Positions 17,908-27,346 are shown, counted from the stretch's first letter. The stretch: 64,000 nt of DNA from Lachnospiraceae bacterium (GCA_902381685.1 LR698958.1:351451-415450), one strand, 5' to 3'. Program-made: numbers and translations. Notes: generated by a model from the sequence alone, not told the origin.

Positions 17908-18053
17908 AAATAATTCACCCCTGTAATGAGAACCCCTGCGTCTGTACTTTCAGCATGACGCACATCAGAGAAGTAGTAGACAAGACCTACTGCCACCGCA
18001 ATCAGAACAACACAAAATAAGCATACCCGCACTTTTTTTCTTTGTTTTTCCAT
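17898..18053 (-). CDS. 51-aa single-pass membrane protein heading the spoVA operon
   Basis: A short reading frame of 51 residues: basic N-terminus (MEKQRKKVR), one hydrophobic helix of about 18 residues (VCLFCVVLIAVAVGLVYY) and an outside tail of about 22 residues ending VNYLWQ. GAGGTG stands 7 bases before the ATG, and a sigmaF/sigmaG-like promoter lies about 28 bases further up. The stop overlaps the start of spoVAA by 10 bases, so it is coupled to spoVAA. This is strong support for a real gene that standard ORF length cut-offs miss. I do not recognise a family. By context it is made in the forespore and sits in the inner forespore membrane with the SpoVA proteins. Confidence 0.78.
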   Translation of the reverse strand: MEKQRKKVRVCLFCVVLIAVAVGLVYYFSDVRHAESTDAGVLITGVNYLWQ

Positions 18054-18080
18054 ACATTTGCACCTCACCTTTCCAGATGT

Positions 18081-18109
18081 TAGTATGGCTTTTTTGAAAA
18101 AAATTATAC
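18081..18109 (-). promoter_or_regulatory. forespore-type (sigmaF/sigmaG) promoter of the spoVA operon
   Basis: On the minus strand GTATA (18105-18109) is followed after exactly 15 bases by GCCATACTA (18081-18089). This fits the Bacillus forespore consensus, GYATA at -35 and CAWAMTA at -10 with the extra GS in front, at the right spacing. The site lies between the sigF stop and the 51-aa ORF, so transcription would start near 18074 and cover the 51-aa gene and spoVAA to spoVAE. SpoVA is a sigmaG regulon member in B. subtilis, which agrees. SigF itself is the gene just upstream. Confidence 0.72.
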
Positions 18110-18124
18110 ACGGGTATGCTTTCG

Positions 18125-18838
18125 CTATATTTTTTCCCTCAAATATCCTAAAATTTTCTTTTCCAGTCGGGATACCTGCACTTGTGAAATGCCCATTGTT
18201 TTTCCTATTTCCGACTGTGTTTTGTTTGCAAAATATCTCATATAAATCAACTGCCGTTCTTCCTTTTTTAACTGTTCCAGCAACTGTTGCAGTAACATAT
18301 GATTTAGTATTTTCTCCTCCTGCTCCTCCTTCTCCTCCAGTTTGTCCATCAACTGAATTTCATTTCCGTCCTTCTGGTAAATCGGTTTATGCAAAGACTC
18401 TACCTCACCGCCGGATTCCAGCGCCAGGGCAAGTTCTTCCTTTTCCACCTCCAGTTTCTCCGCAAGTTCTTCCACTGTGGGCTCTCTGTTTAAACGTTCT
18501 TTCATCTCTTCTTTCGCCAGATAGGCTTTATATGCTAATTCTTTCAGAGAGCGGCTCACTTTTATCATGCCGTCATCTCTCAAAAATCTTTTAATTTCCC
18601 CGGAAATCATCGGAACGGCATAGGTAGAAAATTTTACATCGTAAGACAAATCAAATTTATCAATCGCCTTTAACAGGCCGATGCTTCCAATCTGAAACAA
18701 ATCCTCCGGCTCCGTTCCTCTGCCATAAAAACGTTTGACTACACACCACACAAGCCCCACATTTTCTTCAACTAACTGTGTCCTCGCTTTTTCATCTCCT
18801 TTGTGTGAGCGTTTGATTAAAGCGATTGTGTGTTCCAT
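18125..18838 (-). CDS. sigF: RNA polymerase sigma factor SigF (forespore)
   Basis: A 237-residue group-3 sigma factor. Region 2 has EDLFQIGSIGLLKAIDKFD (about 42-60) and KFSTYAVPMISGEIKRFLRDD (about 70-90, core binding and -10 recognition; shown here in two parts as KFSTYAVPMI and SGEIKRFLRDD), region 3 spans RSLKELAYKAY onward, and region 4 ends with KTQSEIGKTMGISQVQVSRLEKK, in which GISQVQVSRLEK is the -35 helix-turn-helix. It is kept inactive by SpoIIAB until SpoIIAA is dephosphorylated. Its start lies inside the end of spoIIAB, the usual coupled arrangement. SigG would look similar, but the spoIIA context settles the call. Confidence 0.96.
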   Translation of the reverse strand: MEHTIALIKRSHKGDEKARTQLVEENVGLVWCVVKRFYGRGTEPEDLFQIGSIGLLKAIDKFDLSYDVKFSTYAVPMISGEIKRFLRDDGMIKVSRSLKELAYKAYLAKEEMKERLNREPTVEELAEKLEVEKEELALALESGGEVESLHKPIYQKDGNEIQLMDKLEEKEEQEEKILNHMLLQQLLEQLKKEERQLIYMRYFANKTQSEIGKTMGISQVQVSRLEKKILGYLREKI

Positions 18839-19272
18839 GAAGACCTTCCTTTTCCGATTGTTTTTTCCATTTTTACCGTTGTTCCTTCTCCCACTGTGGA
18901 AGAAACTTCCACCTTATCCATAAAAGCCTCCATAAAAGCAAAGCCCATTCCCGACCTTTCCAGTTCAGGCTTCGTCGTAAACAGCGGTTCCATCGCCTTT
19001 TCTACATTTTCAATTCCCTTTCCCCTGTCACGCACTTCCACACAGATTGTCTTTCCTTCCGTACGGCAAAGAATCTCTATTTTATGTATTTCATTTTCGT
19101 ATCCGTGAATGATTGCATTTGTCACCGCCTCGGAAACCGCCGTTTTTACATCGGACACTTCCTCCAGCGTTGGATTTAACTGTGTCATAAAAGATGCCAC
19201 AGCAACTCTCGCAAACCCTTCATTTGATGAACGGCTGTCAAAAATCAGTTCCATTTCATTTGTGTCTTTCAT
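18817..19272 (-). CDS. spoIIAB: anti-sigma F factor / serine kinase SpoIIAB
   Basis: A 151-residue GHKL-type ATPase that holds SigF and phosphorylates SpoIIAA. The ATP lid motifs are visible: SEAVTNAIIHGYEN (N box, about 43-56), VRDRGKGIENVEKAM (G1 box, about 78-92) and ERSGMGFAFMEAFMD (G2 box, about 104-118). The second ATG at 19272 is preferred to the one at 19278 because it overlaps the SpoIIAA stop as ATGA and has better spacing from GAGGAGG. It overlaps sigF by 22 bases. Confidence 0.96.
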   Translation of the reverse strand: MKDTNEMELIFDSRSSNEGFARVAVASFMTQLNPTLEEVSDVKTAVSEAVTNAIIHGYENEIHKIEILCRTEGKTICVEVRDRGKGIENVEKAMEPLFTTKPELERSGMGFAFMEAFMDKVEVSSTVGEGTTVKMEKTIGKGRSSWNTQSL

Positions 19273-19586
19273 ATACATAGTTCCTCCTCATAAATATGAA
19301 TTATTTTTGTCACTCCGGACATTCGCAAAATCTTCTTCAGTCTTTCATTCGTGTTCATCGCCCATACTTCCCCTCCGAACAGACAAACCTGTTTATATCG
19401 CCCCATAATGACGCCTATCCCCGAACTGTCCATAAAATTAGTGTTCTGAAAATCAAAGAAAATATATTTGATATGATTTTTTTCTACAAGTTGGTCCGAT
19501 AACTTTCGTATCTGTTCCGCATTATGATGATCTAACTCATTTGGAAGACAAATGGTAAGACAATTTTCCTGTATCTGATATTCCAT
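19269..19586 (-). CDS. spoIIAA: anti-sigma F factor antagonist SpoIIAA
   Basis: A 105-residue STAS-domain protein. The phosphorylated serine lies in FMDSSGIGVIMGRY (Ser at about 57-58), the site recognised by SpoIIAB. Dephosphorylation by SpoIIE, which is not in this window, frees SigF in the forespore. It is the first gene of the spoIIAA-spoIIAB-sigF operon and is separated from the TPR gene upstream by a strong hairpin terminator. A sigmaH-type promoter is expected here; I saw only a weak candidate. Confidence 0.95.
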   Translation of the reverse strand: MEYQIQENCLTICLPNELDHHNAEQIRKLSDQLVEKNHIKYIFFDFQNTNFMDSSGIGVIMGRYKQVCLFGGEVWAMNTNERLKKILRMSGVTKIIHIYEEELCI

Positions 19587-19602
19587 ATTTTTCCCCTTTC
19601 TT

Positions 19603-19642
19603 AAATAAAAAGACAGAAAAAGGAAATCTTTTTCTGTCTTTT
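19603..19642 (-). terminator. intrinsic terminator between the TPR gene and spoIIA
   Basis: The minus strand has a 15-bp stem AAAAGACAGAAAAAG / CTTTTTCTGTCTTTT around a 5-base loop (19608-19622 with 19628-19642), ending in a T run. It starts about 10 bases past the stop of the TPR gene. It insulates spoIIA from the folC/TPR transcript, so the spoIIA promoter should lie between this hairpin and the ATG or overlap it. Confidence 0.85.
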
Positions 19643-19651
19643 GTAAAATCT

Positions 19652-21001
19652 CTATTCTTCTGTATCCGTACTGCTTTCCCCACTTGTAGCAGTTCCCGTC
19701 AAAGCCTGCTGTGCCTGACTTGCCAATTCTGAATCCGGATATAATTCGGCAACACGTTTGTATGTCGTCTTTGCCTGTTCTGTTTTACCTGCTTTCTCAT
19801 AGGCTTTTGCCAGGTTAAGAAGCGCTTTTCCGTCCTCGTATTTCTCGTCAATTGATGTGACAAATTCCAATGCGGTTACGGCTGTCGTATAGTTTTTCAC
19901 CTCATAATTTCTTATGGCAAGGCGATATTTCTTCGCACAGAGCGGCGAAACGTATTCGTCATAAATTTTGTCGTATACGGCAACTCCCGTGTCGCCAAGA
20001 GAATCTTTCTTTACCGCTTTCAATTCCTTGGCAAGCGACTCTTTATTATATCCTGATGTCTTACTGTGTTCGTAAACGCTGAGCAACGCCTCATAACTTG
20101 TCTTTGTTGCCTCTGCAGTGGCCTGCGCCTCTTCCGTTTTCTTTGTTGTATCCTTGTATCCTTCTATCTCTTTTTTCAGCGCGCTGATTTCCGCATTTTT
20201 TCCGGAAATCTGGTCACTGTATTTGACAATCTCCTTATTCAGCTTATTCGTCTTAATCTGATTTGTTGTCGGAACAATCAAAAACCATACAACCGCCGCC
20301 CCTACAACAATTCCGATAAAGATATTGATAATGGTAGACATTGCCCCGTTATCTTTCACTCCCGCTGCCGCCGGCTGAATAATCGTCTCATTACCCAGAT
20401 TATAGGTAACTGTCTGGTCTTTCTCTTCCTGTTCTTTCTTAACCGCTTTTTTGCTGCTGATTTTTGACAGTTCGTGCAGATATCTAAGCGTCACTTCATT
20501 CGTTGTGTCAATTCTGTGGGCTCTTTTTAGAACCTGCCTTGCCTTTGCATACTGCTCTGTCTGTAAATATAACAATGCTAAAAGTTGAAGCGCCTTTAAG
20601 AATGTCGGGTGTGCAGCCACTACCTTTTTCAACTGAATCAAAGCCAAATCTTCTCCGTCCTGAAGACAGTAACTTAAACATTGATTATATTTTTTAATCG
20701 CATTGTTTATTGTATCCAGTTCGCCTGCAGACTCCTGCACTTTTTTAATGTAGTAATTCGCAATGTTCTCATGATTTTTAAAGTTCTTGCTGATAATCCA
20801 CTCTACAAGCGCCTCTGCGATTTCTCCTTTTGCGTAGCATACAAGACCTAAAAGGTTCCTTGCCGCAACATTCTCCCGGTTGTATTGTAAACTTTTTCTC
20901 AATGATACCGTCGCCCCGGACAGATCATGAATTTTCGCTTTTGCCAATCCATCATTATACCAATAATTCGATTGATAGATAAGTTTCTTTGTATATTCCA
21001 C
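19652..21001 (-). CDS. TPR-repeat membrane protein with a coiled coil
   Basis: A 449-residue protein with four parts. Residues 1-170 are TPR-like helical repeats (ALVEWIISKNF, AHPTFLKALQLLALLYLQ). A linker leads to one membrane helix (about 222-244, IINIFIGIVVGAAVVWFLIV). Residues 245-300 form a coiled coil (NKLNKEIVKYSDQISGKN). The C-terminal part (about 340-440) has further TPRs, ending in an acidic, Ser/Thr-rich tail. The charge pattern suggests the N-terminal TPRs are inside and the C-terminal ones outside. Its job is not known; it lies in the folC unit behind the 45-aa ORF. It probably has a scaffolding role, which is inference from architecture only. Confidence 0.75.
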   Translation of the reverse strand: MEYTKKLIYQSNYWYNDGLAKAKIHDLSGATVSLRKSLQYNRENVAARNLLGLVCYAKGEIAEALVEWIISKNFKNHENIANYYIKKVQESAGELDTINNAIKKYNQCLSYCLQDGEDLALIQLKKVVAAHPTFLKALQLLALLYLQTEQYAKARQVLKRAHRIDTTNEVTLRYLHELSKISSKKAVKKEQEEKDQTVTYNLGNETIIQPAAAGVKDNGAMSTIINIFIGIVVGAAVVWFLIVPTTNQIKTNKLNKEIVKYSDQISGKNAEISALKKEIEGYKDTTKKTEEAQATAEATKTSYEALLSVYEHSKTSGYNKESLAKELKAVKKDSLGDTGVAVYDKIYDEYVSPLCAKKYRLAIRNYEVKNYTTAVTALEFVTSIDEKYEDGKALLNLAKAYEKAGKTEQAKTTYKRVAELYPDSELASQAQQALTGTATSGESSTDTEE

Positions 21002-21023
21002 CTTGTTTCTCCCCGCAATCTTT

Positions 21024-21161
21024 CTACTTTGTTTGCTGCTGCATCATTTCACGCAAAATATCCGTCATGTCTGTTAAGTCTTCCTGATATACCGCGTCTT
21101 CAATCTGCTCTACTTCTAAACTGGGTTTAAACTTCTTAATTTCTTCTTCAAAATTTAACAT
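21024..21161 (-). CDS. 45-aa acidic ORF between folC and the TPR gene
   Basis: Reads MLNFEEEIKKFKPSLEVEQ to EMMQQQTK, 45 residues, acidic and predicted helical, with no membrane segment. GGGAGGAAG stands at good distance before the ATG. The start lies 14 bases inside the end of folC in another frame, the usual sign of translational coupling, and the stop is 22 bases before the TPR gene. It has no known family that I can name. Because the TPR protein follows directly, it may be a partner of that protein. Confidence 0.66.
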   Translation of the reverse strand: MLNFEEEIKKFKPSLEVEQIEDAVYQEDLTDMTDILREMMQQQTK

Positions 21162-22446
21162 CTTTTCTTCCTCCCTGTAATTCTTTTAACTTCCCTGCCA
21201 AATAAAGCGAGCCAAGGCAATACACTTTGCCCTCTTCACCTTTCTTTTCCACTGCACATGACAATGCTTTCAAAAGGTCCGGCTCCACAATTACTTCTGA
21301 CTTTACATATTTTCTAAATACCTCAGCCAACTGTTCCGGCTCTTCTCCTCGCGTGTCCGGAATCTCTGTGATAATATAACACTCCGCTTTCATATGTAAA
21401 CAGAGATATTGTATCATCTTTTCATAGTCTTTATCCGAAACTGACGAAAAAAGAATAACATTCTTTGTATCTTTCATCTGTTTTACACTTTTGACAAACG
21501 CTTCCACCGCACCTATATTATGCGCTCCGTCCACCACAATTCCCGGCATGATTTCTTCCATTCTGCCCTGCCAGACTACATTTGCCAGCGCTCTCCTCCA
21601 TAGAGACATATCCTCTTTCTCCGGGAAAAGATATTCCAGCGCTTTTATGGCAAGCATGGCATTCTCCACCTGATAAACTCCGCTGTTGTGCAATTTCCAC
21701 GTAACATACTTATCATACGCATTCACTGAAAAAAAATCAATATATTTATCCGTACTTTCTATAATTTCGTACGCATTTTTCGAGATTTTTATACATGGAG
21801 AATGAAGTTTTTCCGCCCTTTTTTCAATAACATGGGTATATTCTCTGTCCCCCATGCATACTACGGGAATTCCTTCCTTTATAATGCCCGCCTTCTCTGC
21901 TGCAATTTTTTCAATGGTATCTCCCAATATATCCGTATGATCCAATGTAATTGATGTGATGACAGTCATAATCGGGTGCTGTATTGAGTTGGTCGCATCG
22001 AGTCTTCCGCCAAGCCCCGTCTCCAAAATAATGTATTCCACATCGGCCTCGGAAAAAGCATACATTCCCATGCCAAAAAGGAATTCAAAATAAGAAGGGT
22101 GGGCAATCCCGTCCTTTTTCATCTCTTTTATTGTATCCATCACAAAATGAAATGCCTTCAGAAATTTTTCGTCAGAGATTTCCTCTCCCTGTATAACGAT
22201 TCTTTCATTGATTTTTTCCAGATGAGGAGAAATGAACATTCCGGTTTTCTTACCGTCAGCCAACAGCATTGCCTGTAAATAAGCACATACCGAACCTTTT
22301 CCATTTGTCCCTGCCACATGAATTATTTTTTTGTTTTTCTCCGGATTTCCTAAACGCACAAGGAATTCTCTGGTATGTTCCAGAGAATTCTTTGTCGTAA
22401 ATTTAGGAAGATCCGCAATGTATGCCTCCGCCTGTACCTTATTCAT
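21148..22446 (-). CDS. folC: folylpolyglutamate synthase / dihydrofolate synthase
   Basis: ATP-dependent ligase that adds glutamate to folates (and, in many bacteria, to dihydropteroate). The Mur-ligase fold is clear: P-loop HVAGTNGKGSVCAYL (about residues 38-52 from the start used), omega-loop region SPHLEKINERI, TGLGGRLDATN (about 130-140), SITLDHTDILGDT and GAHNIGAVEAF for the C-terminal domain. The start is the ATG at 22446 (MNKVQAEAYI); the longer frame from 22578 only reads the end of the upstream gene in the wrong frame. The ATG overlaps the upstream stop (ATGAATAA). The resulting 432 residues are normal. Confidence 0.95.
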   Translation of the reverse strand: MNKVQAEAYIADLPKFTTKNSLEHTREFLVRLGNPEKNKKIIHVAGTNGKGSVCAYLQAMLLADGKKTGMFISPHLEKINERIVIQGEEISDEKFLKAFHFVMDTIKEMKKDGIAHPSYFEFLFGMGMYAFSEADVEYIILETGLGGRLDATNSIQHPIMTVITSITLDHTDILGDTIEKIAAEKAGIIKEGIPVVCMGDREYTHVIEKRAEKLHSPCIKISKNAYEIIESTDKYIDFFSVNAYDKYVTWKLHNSGVYQVENAMLAIKALEYLFPEKEDMSLWRRALANVVWQGRMEEIMPGIVVDGAHNIGAVEAFVKSVKQMKDTKNVILFSSVSDKDYEKMIQYLCLHMKAECYIITEIPDTRGEEPEQLAEVFRKYVKSEVIVEPDLLKALSCAVEKKGEEGKVYCLGSLYLAGKLKELQGGRKDVKF

Positions 22447-24616
22447 TTGCCTGCGCCTCTGTTTTCTGTGCTTCTGCTTCCTGTGTTTCTTTTGCCTTCC
22501 ACTCTTCCGGAGTAAGTAATTTGCCGTCATAATATACATATTCTGCTGATTCCCTGAAAATTCTTTCACTTGAACCAACCTGACATACTTTTATTTTATC
22601 TCCGTTTTTTAACTTCGTTTCTTTTAAATCAATTCTTGTATTGTTCAGGAAAGTGGCGTCCTGTTTATCGTCATTGATATATACTTTACTGTTCTTCGTA
22701 AAGTTTTCTCCGTACAGACTGTAAGTATCCTCCACCTGCTGCACAATGCCGGTCAGCGTAACATCTAAAATTCCCATCTGCATATATCCTGTTTTTACAG
22801 GATTCTTATCTTTTCCGCCATATACATACTGCTCCCCGTATAACATGTCATACTGCAGTAATTCCAAGTCTGCCAGATAATTTTTAGTTTTTCTTCTGTT
22901 CTGGTGGTAGTTAAACACGGTTCCCGAATGAATGTCGAGACGATCAAAAACATCTGCCATTGCCTGATATGCGGCTATATTTTCATCTTGTTTCGGCAAT
23001 CCGATATTATCCCAAATAACATAATTTGTATTGTACAGATAACGCCCTTTTAAATCTTTCGCTTCCAGTCCCATTGTCGGCAGATGGTCTCCGTAGAGTA
23101 CCAGTACAGTCGGCTCGTCTCTGTCCTTCAGCATCTGAATCAAGTCACCGATAAATTGGTCTGTCTCATACAACTGGTTTACATAATATTCCCATGCATT
23201 CGTTCTTCCTTCGTCCTCAATTCCGGTAACTCTTATGCGGGGATTTTCAATTTTCTTTTCTTCCGGATAATCTCCGTGTCCCTGTACCGTAATACCGAAC
23301 ACAAAATCCTGCTGCTCTGTGGAGTCCATCGCATTTTTAATATGCTGTGTCAATACACTGTCTTTTGCCCAGCCGTTTTCCGTCAACTGTAAAATGTTCA
23401 TAAATTCTTTACTTGTATAACTGTCAAATCCGATATTGTTAAAGACGTCCGCACGGCTGTAGAAGTTTCCTCCATTATTATGCAGTGCATGCGCCCCGTA
23501 TCCGAATTTTTTCAGCGCTGTCGCGGCACTTTCCGCCTGTGTCTTCTTCAAAATCGTTTTGTACGGATATTCACCCGGTCCGAAATAGCGCATACTCATT
23601 CCGGTCAATACCTCAAACTCTGTGTTTGCCGTTCCCGCTCCCACAGACGGTACTTTAAAGTATCCCGATGAATACTGTTCTGATAATTTTCTGAAGTTTG
23701 GAATCGGATCCTGAGACGTTTTGAAAAATTCCACTTCATACGGATCGAAGAAAGATTCCAACTGAATAAACAGAATGTTCGGCATCTCTTTTCTTCCCGT
23801 TTTTGACTCTGTAATCGCTCCGTTATCTGTGATTTTATTCATCGTCTCTTCACTGTATCCGTTTGGCTCCTCAATTCCCGTGTTAAATACACTGGCAGAA
23901 AAACAGTATGGAAAACCGTAATCTTCATAAGCAAATGCAATATTTCCAAAATAATTTGAAACGACACGTTTATCAATTGCCAGATTCGTCAGAAGACCAA
24001 CTGTTCCAAACGCGGCGACTATTGCGATAAGAGCAGGGATACGGTGCATTTTCCCCGTATACTGCCCTCCTCTTTTCCACATGGAAATAAGCCAGATGAC
24101 AACGGCAACAATGCCTATTGCCAGCATAATCCCTTCAAATCCGGTGAAATACTTATCAAAAAGCGTCACGGCGTCTCCCGCTACTTTCAAATCCTGTGCA
24201 TTAAACGGAGTAACTCGAATCAACAGCATATAACCGTTCGTAATTCCAAGGCCAAGCCAAAATACACTCAGCAAAATTCTTGTAAACACACGGCGTTTTA
24301 CAAGATATGCAAGTAAAAACGTAATAAAAATCAAATAGGCATTAAATAAAAATGTCCACGGAGATTCTATCATGTAGTCCCACGCTTTAAACAGCGAGTG
24401 TCTTGAAATTGCCTCTATCGTGAGGTTTAAAACACACGCATACAGTACATGAAATACAAGAGAAAACTGATTCATTACCTTGTACACCGGTTTCATTTTC
24501 TGTGCGAACGCACTGTTTCTTCTTTTCTCAAGAATAGCCTGCCGCCGTTCTTTCCGGGCTTTCCAATATGCTTTTATGTCTTCTTTCTTTATTTTTTTAA
24601 ACTGTATATGCTTCAT
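22439..24616 (-). CDS. LtaS-like phosphoglycerol transferase / sulfatase-family membrane enzyme
   Basis: A 725-residue polytopic enzyme. Five N-terminal membrane helices (about residues 48-225) are followed by an extracellular alkaline-phosphatase/sulfatase domain (about 275-590). Landmarks are NILFIQLESFFDP (metal Glu, about 281-293), GAGTANTEFEVLTGMS (the Thr nucleophile, about 330), YGAHALHNNGGNFY and LYGDHLPTMG (metal Asp/His, about 510). It belongs to the family that polymerises glycerol phosphate from phosphatidylglycerol, but some members act on other glycopolymers. A C-terminal part of about 130 residues ends in a Glu/Ala/Lys-rich tail and is longer than in typical LtaS. Its stop overlaps folC. 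Confidence 0.85.
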   Translation of the reverse strand: MKHIQFKKIKKEDIKAYWKARKERRQAILEKRRNSAFAQKMKPVYKVMNQFSLVFHVLYACVLNLTIEAISRHSLFKAWDYMIESPWTFLFNAYLIFITFLLAYLVKRRVFTRILLSVFWLGLGITNGYMLLIRVTPFNAQDLKVAGDAVTLFDKYFTGFEGIMLAIGIVAVVIWLISMWKRGGQYTGKMHRIPALIAIVAAFGTVGLLTNLAIDKRVVSNYFGNIAFAYEDYGFPYCFSASVFNTGIEEPNGYSEETMNKITDNGAITESKTGRKEMPNILFIQLESFFDPYEVEFFKTSQDPIPNFRKLSEQYSSGYFKVPSVGAGTANTEFEVLTGMSMRYFGPGEYPYKTILKKTQAESAATALKKFGYGAHALHNNGGNFYSRADVFNNIGFDSYTSKEFMNILQLTENGWAKDSVLTQHIKNAMDSTEQQDFVFGITVQGHGDYPEEKKIENPRIRVTGIEDEGRTNAWEYYVNQLYETDQFIGDLIQMLKDRDEPTVLVLYGDHLPTMGLEAKDLKGRYLYNTNYVIWDNIGLPKQDENIAAYQAMADVFDRLDIHSGTVFNYHQNRRKTKNYLADLELLQYDMLYGEQYVYGGKDKNPVKTGYMQMGILDVTLTGIVQQVEDTYSLYGENFTKNSKVYINDDKQDATFLNNTRIDLKETKLKNGDKIKVCQVGSSERIFRESAEYVYYDGKLLTPEEWKAKETQEAEAQKTEAQANE

Positions 24617-24650
24617 TTATAAACCTCTCTTAAAACTTGCACGGACAGTA

Positions 24651-27299
24651 TTATTTTTTAAGTCCTGCCAATCTTTCTTTTACCTGTTCCATCATCTGTG
24701 TATATTTTTCCAGTTTAGCTTTTTCTTCGTTGATTTTTGCCTCAGGCGCTTTGCTGATGAATTTTTCATTGCTCAACATACCGTTTACACGGGCAAGTTC
24801 TTTTTCCAAACGTTTCTCTTCTTTTGTTAAACGCTCAATTTCCTGCTCAAAATCAACAAGTTCGGCAAGCGGCAAATATACAACCGCATCTGTGACAACA
24901 ACAGAAACCGCATCTTCCGCAATACCTTCTTTTGTTTTCTGAATAACAATTTCACTTGCATTCATTAAAGAAGCGCAGGAAACTTTGATTTCTTCAAAGC
25001 CTTCGCAAAGTTCCCCGTTTTCACAAACAACAAATGCTTTTGCTTTTCTGCTTGGAGCAACATTCATCTCCGCACGGACATTACGCACACCGCGGATAAC
25101 TTCTTTCATATGCTCTAAAACATTTTCTTCTTTTACATAGTTCCATTCTTCTTTATATTCAGGCCATGAAGACATCATAAGAGACTCTTCCTCCGGAACT
25201 AAAGCACTGTAAATTTCTTCCGAAACAAACGGCATATAAGGGTGCAGCATCTTTAATCCGTTCGCCAAAACTGTTTTCAATGTCCACAATGCGGCATTTG
25301 CAGATACTGCGTCATCATCAGCATGATAAATACGGTATTTTGCCAATTCAATGTACCAGTCACAGAATTCGTCCCAGATAAAGTCGTATACTTTCTGTAA
25401 AGCAATACCCAGTTCAAATTTATCCATGTTTTCCGTTACATCTTTTGCAAGTGTATTTACTTTTGATAAAATCCATTTATCTGTCGCTGTCAAATCGCTT
25501 TCTGACGGAGTTGTAATTTCTTTTTCTTCCATATTCATCATAATGAAACGGGAAGCATTCCATACTTTATTGGCAAAGTTTCTGTTTGCCTCAACTCTTT
25601 CGTCATAGAAACGCATATCATTTCCCGGCGCATTTCCCGTTACAAGCGTCATACGAAGAGCGTCCGCACCGTACTGTTCGATAATTTCTAATGGATCAAT
25701 ACCGTTTCCTAATGATTTACTCATCTTGCGTCCCTGTGAGTCACGCACAAGTCCGTGAATAAACACAGTGTGGAACGGTGATTTTCCTGTGTGGGCAAAT
25801 CCCGAGAATACCATACGGATTACCCAGAAGAAGATAATATCATATCCTGTTACAAGTACGTCCGTCGGATAGAAATAGTCTAATTCTTCCGTGCTGTCCG
25901 GCCAGCCGAGTGTCGAAAATGGCCATAACGCTGAACTGAACCATGTATCCAGTGTATCTTCGTCCTGTGTAAAATGTGTACAGCCACAGTGTTCACATTT
26001 TTCCGGCATCTCTCTTGCCACTACAAACTCACCGCATTCGTCACAGTAATATGCAGGAATTCTGTGTCCCCACCAAATCTGTCTTGAGATACACCAGTCA
26101 CGAATATTTTCTAACCAGTGTAAATAAGTCTTGTTGAATCTTTCCGGAACGAATTTTAACTCACCTGTTTTTAATGCGTTGATTGCCGGTTTTGCCAACT
26201 CTTCCATTTTTACAAACCACTGTTGTTTAATCAACGGCTCTACAGTTGTATGACAGCGGTCATGTGTACCTACATTGTGTGTATGTTCTTCGATTTTTAC
26301 GAGGTAACCCTCTGCTTCCAAATCTGCCACAATCGCTTTTCTCGCCTCGTAGCGTTCCATACCTGCGTATTTTCCGCCGTGTTCATTGATTGTCGCATCA
26401 TCATTCATAATATTGATTTCCGGAAGGTTGTGACGTTTTCCTACCTCAAAGTCGTTCGGGTCGTGCGCAGGTGTAATTTTTACCGCACCTGTTCCAAACT
26501 CTTTATCTACATAATAGTCTGCCACAATAGGAATCTCCCTGTTCACCAACGGAAGTATAACATTCTTTCCTACGATGTCTTTATATCTCTCATCGTCAGG
26601 GTGTACCGCAATCGCCGTATCCCCAAGCATTGTTTCAGGACGTGTTGTGGCAATTTCAAGGAAACGGTCTGTACCTGCAATCGGATATTTAATGTGCCAG
26701 AAATGTCCTGCCTGTTCCTCATGCTCTACTTCCGCATCTGAAAGGGAAGTTTTACATACCGGACACCAGTTAATAATTCTTGATCCCTTATAGATATAAC
26801 CTTCCTCATATAACTTAATAAATACTTCTTCCACCGCTTTTGAACAGCCTTCGTCCATTGTAAAACGTTCTCTGTCCCAGTCACATGATGTTCCCAGTTT
26901 CTTTAACTGAGATGTGATCGTTCCGCCGTACTCTTCTTTCCATTCCCATGTTCTTTTTAAGAAACCTTCACGTCCAAGTTCTTTCTTGTCGATTCCCTCC
27001 TCTTTCAACTGATTTGTTACTTTTACCTCAGTGGAAATGGCAGCATGGTCCGTTCCCGGAATCCAAAGGGCGTTGTATCCCTGCATTCTCTTATAACGAA
27101 TCAGAATATCCTGAAGGGTGTTATCTAACGCATGCCCCATGTGAAGTTTACCCGTGATGTTCGGCGGCGGCATAACAATTGTAAACGGCTTTCTGCTTCT
27201 GTCTACCTCAGCATGAAAATATTTATTCTCACACCATTTTTCATATAATTTTGTTTCAATCTCTTTCGGATTGTATGTTTTCTCTAATTTTTTACTCAT
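24651..27299 (-). CDS. valS: valyl-tRNA synthetase
   Basis: Class I aminoacyl-tRNA synthetase that charges tRNA-Val. The 882-residue protein has the HIGH-type motif [15 protein letters not shown] (about 46-60), the KMSKS loop [11 protein letters not shown] (about 530-540), the CP1 editing domain ([18 protein letters not shown], about 217) and a C-terminal coiled-coil arm ([21 protein letters not shown], split as [15 protein letters not shown]). Zinc-ligand cysteines are present in CDECGEFVV and CEHCGC. The gene has its own T-box leader that responds to uncharged tRNA-Val. It is followed after 34 bases by the LtaS-like gene, so read-through may join them. Confidence 0.97.
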   Translation of the reverse strand: MSKKLEKTYNPKEIETKLYEKWCENKYFHAEVDRSRKPFTIVMPPPNITGKLHMGHALDNTLQDILIRYKRMQGYNALWIPGTDHAAISTEVKVTNQLKEEGIDKKELGREGFLKRTWEWKEEYGGTITSQLKKLGTSCDWDRERFTMDEGCSKAVEEVFIKLYEEGYIYKGSRIINWCPVCKTSLSDAEVEHEEQAGHFWHIKYPIAGTDRFLEIATTRPETMLGDTAIAVHPDDERYKDIVGKNVILPLVNREIPIVADYYVDKEFGTGAVKITPAHDPNDFEVGKRHNLPEINIMNDDATINEHGGKYAGMERYEARKAIVADLEAEGYLVKIEEHTHNVGTHDRCHTTVEPLIKQQWFVKMEELAKPAINALKTGELKFVPERFNKTYLHWLENIRDWCISRQIWWGHRIPAYYCDECGEFVVAREMPEKCEHCGCTHFTQDEDTLDTWFSSALWPFSTLGWPDSTEELDYFYPTDVLVTGYDIIFFWVIRMVFSGFAHTGKSPFHTVFIHGLVRDSQGRKMSKSLGNGIDPLEIIEQYGADALRMTLVTGNAPGNDMRFYDERVEANRNFANKVWNASRFIMMNMEEKEITTPSESDLTATDKWILSKVNTLAKDVTENMDKFELGIALQKVYDFIWDEFCDWYIELAKYRIYHADDDAVSANAALWTLKTVLANGLKMLHPYMPFVSEEIYSALVPEEESLMMSSWPEYKEEWNYVKEENVLEHMKEVIRGVRNVRAEMNVAPSRKAKAFVVCENGELCEGFEEIKVSCASLMNASEIVIQKTKEGIAEDAVSVVVTDAVVYLPLAELVDFEQEIERLTKEEKRLEKELARVNGMLSNEKFISKAPEAKINEEKAKLEKYTQMMEQVKERLAGLKK

Positions 27300-27346
27300 T
27301 TTTTCCTCCTGTTTTCCCTCATCAGTACATTTTTTGTTTCTTAAGG

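Noticed and set aside
19587..19690. A sigmaH promoter for spoIIAA (GAAGAAT with a GGGGAAA upstream)
   Set aside because: The spacing is about 14 instead of 11-12 and it lies before the terminator hairpin, so it is too weak to list.
26223..26741. A 172-codon plus-strand frame opposite valS
   Set aside because: Antisense shadow of valS; Cys/Arg/Phe-rich translation with no family pattern.
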